DNA from: Physcomitrium patens
Lineage: Eukaryota > Streptophyta > Bryopsida > Funariales > Funariaceae
Length of the DNA stretch: 64,000 bases
NCBI RefSeq assembly: GCF_000002425.4
Contig: NC_037253.1
Location: forward strand, 10,220,567 to 10,284,566
Direction of reading: 5' to 3'
Positions 57,628 through 64,000 of this stretch are shown here, one piece after another. Position 1 is the stretch's first letter; every line of letters starts with the position of its first letter. Position numbers and translations under genes: made by a program. The notes below the pieces were generated by a model, which was given only the letters and a program-made list of their open reading frames with translations, had not been told where the DNA came from and did not search any database.

Positions 57628-59591
57628 ATGCCACAATTATATAGAAATTACAAATAATAATAGAAGATAGAATGAAATCTTTATTAAATCATGTTTCTTT
57701 TGTAGTTAAGTTTTATTTTCCTTCATCTTGGTTTTAATGGATGTTTTTGATAAAAAACTTTGACCTTATGTACTGCATTTGTAAGAATTTTTATTGACTC
57801 CTATGTGCATTTACTAATATTATATCCATATTAATGAATAAGATATTCTAACCTATGTTGGCGCTACTTTCAGTCTAAGATTTTTTCTACCTCAAATTCT
57901 TGATTATTATCTACTTCTATAGGGGGCATTGGTATTTGTCTTCTTTTTGATATATTCATTGTTTTATATGGCTCTAAAAAAGACACGTGAAATATGAGAT
58001 GGATTTTCATAGACTTTGGTAGATGTAATCAATAAGTAATTTGATTGACTTATATACAAATAGGAAATGATCTAAGTCTACAATAATCTAACTTGACACA
58101 AGAGTGAATAGTCTTAATATTATGACAAAGTAATCATACCTTATCACCAACATGAAACTAAGGTTGTTCCTTGTGATAAGTATCTACATTGTTTTTTTGT
58201 TGTTCTTGAGTTTCTTTTAGCCACACCTTGATTATTGTATATAGCTCAAATAAATAATTTATAAAATCTTTTGTCATAGGATTATCAACTTTTAAAAAAT
58301 CAAAAATATCAAGTTGTAGATAATAATTATAATTAGTACAAAAAGATATTTGTTACATAGAAAAATATATTATGTTATTATAAGCAAACTCTTCTAATAG
58401 AAAAAGAGTTGTCCAATTATCTTATTAGTAGTTGATATTATACTTCAAATACTATCCTAAAACTTAATTTATACACTTTGTTTGTCTATCAATTGCAGAT
58501 AGAAAGTTGAAGATAGTTTTATGTCTACTTTTAGAAACTTGAAAAGTATTCTCTAAAATCTTGATACAAATGAGTTTTCCTATCTAATATAATATTCTTA
58601 GATAATCCATGATAGCGATAGATGTTAACAAGGAAAAGCTTAATTTTTTCTTCACCTAAAAAAAATTTTGTACACAGTACAAAATGTTTCATATTGGTGA
58701 AACAATCTACTATCACAAATATAGAGTCATAAGAACTTAAGACTAAAAGATCCATCATAAAATCCATAGAAACATAAGACATTAGTTGTTTTGAAATAGA
58801 TAATGGTTGAAAAAGTCCATAAAGTCGATGATGAAGAATTTTTGACCTTGAATAAATGTCACATGACTAGACAAAGTCTTTCACTACCTTCTATATTTGT
58901 GGCTACTAAAAATTTTTAAATATAAATTATAAAGTCTTATTGTATCCAAAATATCCAACTGCTAGAAAGTCATGACATGCTTAAAGAATATATAAATGTA
59001 TTTTTTTTTTGGAATATATAGGTGCTCTTTGAAATAAAGTAGATTGTTTTTGAACTCAAACTTAGAAGCATCATGAGACTTAAGAGAAATGTTCTTGATA
59101 TCATGAACAAGATGTTTAAAGGACATACTTGATTTACTTTGTTTGACAAGAATTGAATTAATAATCAATATTTATTTTATTGCTCAAAGATGAAAATGCT
59201 TTAATTTAAAGAAAATTATTCTTTGTTGATCAAAAGATGGATCTCTTTCTTTTCGTGCAAGATAAGAATGATTAGAAAGTATGTTTGATAAATATTTTTT
59301 TTTTGGATCAATAAGTAATCTTAAAATCAAATCTTAACAAAAACATACTTCAATAAGCTAGGCAATGATTCAAAATATGTATTGATATAAAGTATTTAAG
59401 ATTCTTGTGGTTGGTATAAATAATAACTAGATTAGAAGCACCTTCTAGATAATTGCGCCATTCTTGAAACAAATCTATAATTATAGGAAGTTTTTTATTG
59501 AAAATCTTGTAGTTGAACTTGGATATTAAAAATTTTCTTGAATGAAAAACTATTCGATAAAGTTTATCATTTTTTTCAATTTGTGATAATA
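57628..59591 (-). pseudogene. Element F pol, downstream part (RH-INT-chromodomain)
   Basis: Minus-strand, D-like pol, heavily decayed. RNase H is at 59591-59350 (KLYRIVFHSRKFL; EWRNYLEGAS; YTNHKNLKYF). The integrase finger region is at 59168-58880, the core at 58782-58531 (FIMDLL-like, FVIVDCFTNMKHF, YRYHGLSKNII), and chromodomain remnants at about 57960-57740 match D 9160-8930. Split from its RT by the 59592-62765 block and from its ORF3 by the 40803-57627 block. Confidence 0.75.
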
Positions 59592-62500
59592 TCGTGTTAT
59601 ATATCATGATTTACAATTTGGAAATACATGGAGTATCTAGATATAGAGAGTGTGGTTTTAACTTATTGGCTAAGCTCCAATAAGCCATTTATTCTACTTT
59701 TAACTAATATACAAAGTTTTAGCTTCCAAAAACTTTTTTATTTTTTATAAAAGCTCAAAATATAGTAAAATACTTTCAATATATATATAATTCTTTGCAA
59801 AGGATTTTTTTCTTCTAAATTTTACAATCTTGTATCTCTTGATCTAACCATTTTTGTATTGTAATACAATTATATAGTGAAAGATGATAATATAGATCTT
59901 ATTATAGAAGAGCCAAGTTAAAAGATAAAATAAAAAAATATGAATAAAAAATAGGAAGGTAATAAAACTTTTAATAATAGTATAGTCTTTTTACAAAAGT
60001 GACTTCTATTTACTTTATAGGGCCATAAAGAAGGCAAAATAAGCTAGATTGAAAAAAAAACAATATAAGTGTCTTTAGGAGGAAGTTAAAACTAAATTCT
60101 AGCAAAAATTACTAAGGTAAATTAGATATTGATACCCGAGGAGGGCTGGTTAGCAATCTAGATCAAAATCAGACCTTGAGGCACAAAATCGAGCACCTAT
60201 AGTAATTCGGGGGTTCTTTTGCAGATCAGAGAATGGATTTTGATAGCAAATTAGATAGGGTTTCTATGAGCATTAGTTTTGAGAAATTTGGATTTGTAAT
60301 GACTTTGTAAGAGCTTTAAAAAGTCAAGTTTGTTTTTGGATAACTTGGATTTTATAAAATAAAATAGGATTGATATTTCTAGTGATTTTAAGAGTTTTGT
60401 AATAGATCTATAAGTTAAATTTTGTAGGTTAATGGTCACAGTTGTGCTTAAAATGTGTTGTGAATCTGAGCTCAATCTAAAGATTGAATTCAAGGTTATT
60501 GAGGTCTAAGTGGGTCAAGGTCTTAGAAAATAGAATTTTAGGTCTAGTGAGGATTTTTAAGCTTTCTTGCAATCTACTAGTTGGATTAGAGTCAAATTTA
60601 TGTATGAAGATATTAGACTTGTTTTTCTATGTATATGAGAATTTTGAAATCAATCGAACGGTGAACAAGAGAGATATTGGCTTTGAGAGATTAGCATTAA
60701 GGTCGGAGAAGGAGGCTAGCCAATATCCAAACACGTTTTTGAGGTTATTGTCTATTTGATAATTTTGATCATTTTCAAATTTTTTGTGCTTGATTTCAAC
60801 TTAATTTTTAAGAATTGTGAAAATTTTGAGTTAAGATCAACGGTTCATTCATTAGTTATTGAGGTTTAAATCTATTGTAGAAATTACTAAGGTTTGGTTT
60901 AGGGCTTAGAATTAGGTTAGGATTTGATTTAGGATTAAGATTTGGTTAAAGTTTGATTTAAGATTAGGGTTTGATTTAGGATTTAGGATTTGGTTTAGGA
61001 TTTAAGATTTGGTTAAGATTTGATTTAGGATTTAGGATTTAAGATTTGGTTAAGATTTGATTTAGGATTTAGGATTTAAGATTTGGTTAAGATTTGATTT
61101 AGGATTTAGGATTTGGTTAGGATTTGATTTAGGGTTTACAGTTTGGTTAAGATTTGAATTTGATTTAGGATTAGGATTTGATATAGGGTTTAGGATTTGG
61201 TTTAGAATTTAAGGTTTGATTATGATTTGATTTAGGGTTTAAAATTTGATTAGGATTTGTTTTAGAGATTAGGGTTTGATTTAGGATTTATGGTTTTATT
61301 TAGAGTTTAGGATTTGGTCAGGATTTGATTTAGGATTTGGTCAAGATTTGATTTAGGATTTAGGACTTTATTTGAGTTTATTTAGGATTTAAGATTTAGT
61401 TAGTTTTTGGCTAAATTTTTGAATGAAGTCTAATAGGATTTCAACTAGGATTAAATTAAGATTGAATTGAGATGTATTTGAGATATATTTTTAATTATTA
61501 TAATATTTCTTTAAGATTTCTTATTATTTCTTTGTAATTCCTTTGAGGTTTCTCTGAATTTGATTAAAGCTTGTTTAGTATTGTTAGTATTCTATTAGAA
61601 TTAGGATTTTGTTGTAGAAATTTCCATTCTACCTTTCAATGCCACGTACCCAGAGCATTCTTAAGCAAGATTTTACATATTACAACAATGTTCAATTTCT
61701 CTCAAATTTTTATATAACATAGCTATTATCTTTATGATTTACTACAAAAAATGAACCATAAATTTACTACTCATCTTCTAGCATCTTAGAAACCCTAATA
61801 GGTGCTCTAAACTCTAACTTACGATCATCTAAGTTCTATTTTTTTCATATCTCAAAAATCCAAAATTCAAATGCTATAAAATTTATGCACAAAATTTATT
61901 AACATGATTATACACATTTTTGAAAATTCTTAGCTAAAATCTTATCAAATTTTTTAAGATATAGCTCAAAATACAACCAGTAGTAAATTGGATCTCTAAC
62001 GCCCTTAGATTACAAGTATTGATTTTAACTTCTTATAACTCTTTCATCCTAGGATAGAATTCATCAAGTTGTATGCAAAAAATGTAGTTGAAAAAATGCT
62101 CTTTTCAATTTTATTTGTCAATCCTCAATTATTTTTCTAAATAAAAGTATTATATCCAAAAGAATGATAGTAGATATAAAATCCACACCTCAACTTTAAG
62201 TACCAATATCTTTTTCATAAAAACTCTACATTACTCATAATTTGTACCAAAACCATAGCCAAAATCTTGAACTTACTGATTCTTGTCTTATAAATTCAAA
62301 TTTCCTTAAAAGAGTAATCCTAATTCCTAATAAGGCTTTGAGCAACCTCCTTGAAGCCTATTGAACATGTCTTTTGGCCAATAGCAATAGAGATTTTTAT
62401 CATCCATCTCTATCCATACATATGAATGCCTTAGCTATTCTTTTTGCTATCAAAATCTCTCTCCAATCTTTTTTTATAAGATTTATATAATATATGCTCT

Positions 62501-62765
62501 AAATACTAAATAAAAGAAACAAAATATGATTTCAAGAGTCACCAATGTCTAATAAAGGTGATTCTTAATATATAAAAATTATTATCAATATGAAATCAAC
62601 CTCAATAATAGCTCTTTTAAATTAAATACTTCAAAGTAGTAATCTAACTATATTTTGTGACTAACTAAAATCTAATAATGTGGCTATTATCACATTGTAT
62701 AATAAATTATATATTAAATATTTATATGCATTATTTTTATATAGTAATCAAATTATAATATGACA
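59592..62765 (-). mobile_element. LTR W with LTR X inserted into it
   Basis: The outer unit begins on the minus strand at 62765 (TGTCATATTATAATTTG) and may end near 59592 (ATATATAACA); its 62470-62765 part matches 42091-42428. Inside, 59855-61687 is a plus-strand long LTR X (TGTATTGTAATAC ... CATATTACAACA) followed by ATGT. The outer boundaries are less sure than the inner one. No coding sequence of its own is visible; a short frame at 60484-60759 lies within X. Both lie in the RNase H of F. Confidence 0.5.
60880..61400 (+). repeat. Degenerate TTTAGGATTT minisatellite, copy 3 (longest)
   Basis: About 500 bp of repeated GGATTTAGGATTTGGTTAAG-like words with a local higher-order unit of about 45 bp (for example 61010-61100). 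Part of LTR X. Confidence 0.82.
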
Positions 62766-64000
62766 ACAACATTCAAAGTAAAGTCTGATACATATATTTC
62801 TATAAAAAATGGCTTAAAAAATTGGATGCAATACAAGATTGGTGCAAAAATAAAGGCTCTCTTTAAAGCTTCAAATATTGCTCTAGCTTCTTGATTCTAT
62901 TGAAGTTTGTCTTTACAAGTCAAATGTGTAAGTAAAGTTGTAACTTGAAATTTTTTTTGATGAAGATCTAGTAGTAGTTAGCAAATCCCAAAAAATATTA
63001 GATATTTTTTATCATTTTTGAGATCTTTCAATCCATAATAGTTTGAATTTTGTTTGGATCTATCATAAGTCCATCATTTGAAATAATATATCCTAAGAAG
63101 TTGACTTGAGTAGTCTGAAATACACACTTTTGTATCTTTACATAGAGTCTTGTCTTACTTAATTTTTGTAATATACAAAGAAAATGAAGTTCATGTCCTA
63201 CTACATTCTTAGAATAGATTAAGGTGTTGTTTAGGTAATAGATAACAAATTCATCTAAAAACTCTCAAAAAACATCATTCATTAGATATTAGAAAGCTGC
63301 TAGTGTATTTATAAGTCTACAAGGCATGACATTGTATTCAAAATATCCATACCTTGTTCAAAATATAGTTTTTTATTCATCTCATTCTTTGATGCATACC
63401 AAATTGCATACTCCTCATAGATTTATTTTTGTATAGATCTTAACTTGATTCAATTGATTAAAAAATCCAAATATCAAAAGTAGTGGATATCTATTTTTAA
63501 TGGTGATTTTATTCAATCCTTGATAATCAATACAAATCCACAATGATCTACTTTTTTTTTCACAAATAAAATTAAAGCTCCTATTAGAGATTTAGAATAG
63601 TGTATGAAATTCTTCGCCATATTTTCTTCAATATACTCATTGAGTTCAACCAACTCATTTTGTGATAAGTTGTAAATTGGTCCAAACAACGGTTGAGTTT
63701 TTTCTTGAAGGTCAATTGAACAGTCATAGAAATAATATTGTTATAGAGTATCTATATTTTTTTTCTCAAATACATCTTGAAAATCTTAATATTGGCTTAG
63801 AATGCCACTTGAAGTCTTTTCACCATTAAAAATAGGTATAGAATAAATGATATAAGATAATCTTTTTTTTGTAGCATGAAAAAAAGTTCTTATACTTACA
63901 AATATAAGTTTAATTGCACTAAATTTATAAATTTTTGTTTGATCAATTATATTCTTAATTATACTTTTAAAAAAATTAAAACTATAAGAAATCTAATCTA
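62766..64000 (-). pseudogene. Element F pol, upstream part (PR-RT), cut by window edge
   Basis: Minus-strand match to D 10790-11990. The RT region (63720-62800) keeps recognisable but broken versions of the palm and fingers, and protease-RT linker reaches the window end. No open frame of length. The gag, leader and 5' LTR of F lie beyond 64000. Confidence 0.7.

Noticed and set aside
1..64000. CRISPR arrays, bacterial operons, rRNA or tRNA genes
   Set aside because: No regularly spaced repeat-spacer pattern, no rRNA stretch and no convincing tRNA cloverleaf were seen. The short repeats present are LTR parts or minisatellites.

Overview
The window is nuclear DNA of a land plant. Its only host gene, at about 31.4-38.9 kb on the + strand, is an intact 17-exon gene for an EH/Pan1-type endocytic protein (1,094 residues, two EH domains, coiled coil). 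Almost everything else is LTR retrotransposon, nested to several levels. The dominant Ty3/gypsy elements carry a chromodomain and appear to self-prime. In land plants I associate chromoviruses of that kind more with bryophytes and lycophytes than with seed plants. A non-seed plant is therefore my guess, not something the sequence proves.

Layout. 1-441: part of a long LTR (- strand). 442-1431: 5' end of a chromodomain element (E, -). 1432-4077, 18068-19171 and 25716-27464: three pieces of one old - strand element (C), split by two + strand insertions. The first is A (4078-18062), which itself received a solo long LTR (Z, 5312-6814) and a very young - strand element D (7811-14159). The second is B (19177-25710). 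27465-28340: integrase remnant of another gypsy family. 28.6-39.6 kb: the host gene island. 40.5-64 kb: an old D-like element F (-) split by a composite insertion (40803-57627) that holds long LTRs, a chromodomain-less integrase, the broken element G and, inside G, a complete 8.7-kb long-LTR element Y (45612-54330). A second insertion (59592-62765) splits F again.

Two retroelement lineages alternate. The chromodomain lineage (A, B, C, D, E, F, G) has LTRs of about 390-540 bp, 5-bp target duplications and the order gag, pol (PR-RT-RH-INT-chromodomain), then a third ORF. The long-LTR lineage (Z, Y, X, W) has LTRs of about 1.4-1.8 kb and 4-bp target sites of the form ACGN. 

The main novelty lies in the chromodomain lineage. 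(1) Eleven bases placed 31-32 bp after the TATA box are complementary to eleven bases starting 2 nt after the 5' LTR. This holds even in D, where the 11-mer is entirely different, which points to Tf1/sushi-type self-priming. (2) The leader carries one to three copies of a roughly 105-base fold whose closing stem covaries. (3) A conserved third ORF of unknown function lies between pol and the polypurine tract. (4) The U3 regions of A and B contain textbook heat-shock elements. Together these describe a self-priming, possibly heat-responsive plant chromovirus group that I do not recognise as described. All coordinates and comparisons were read by eye.
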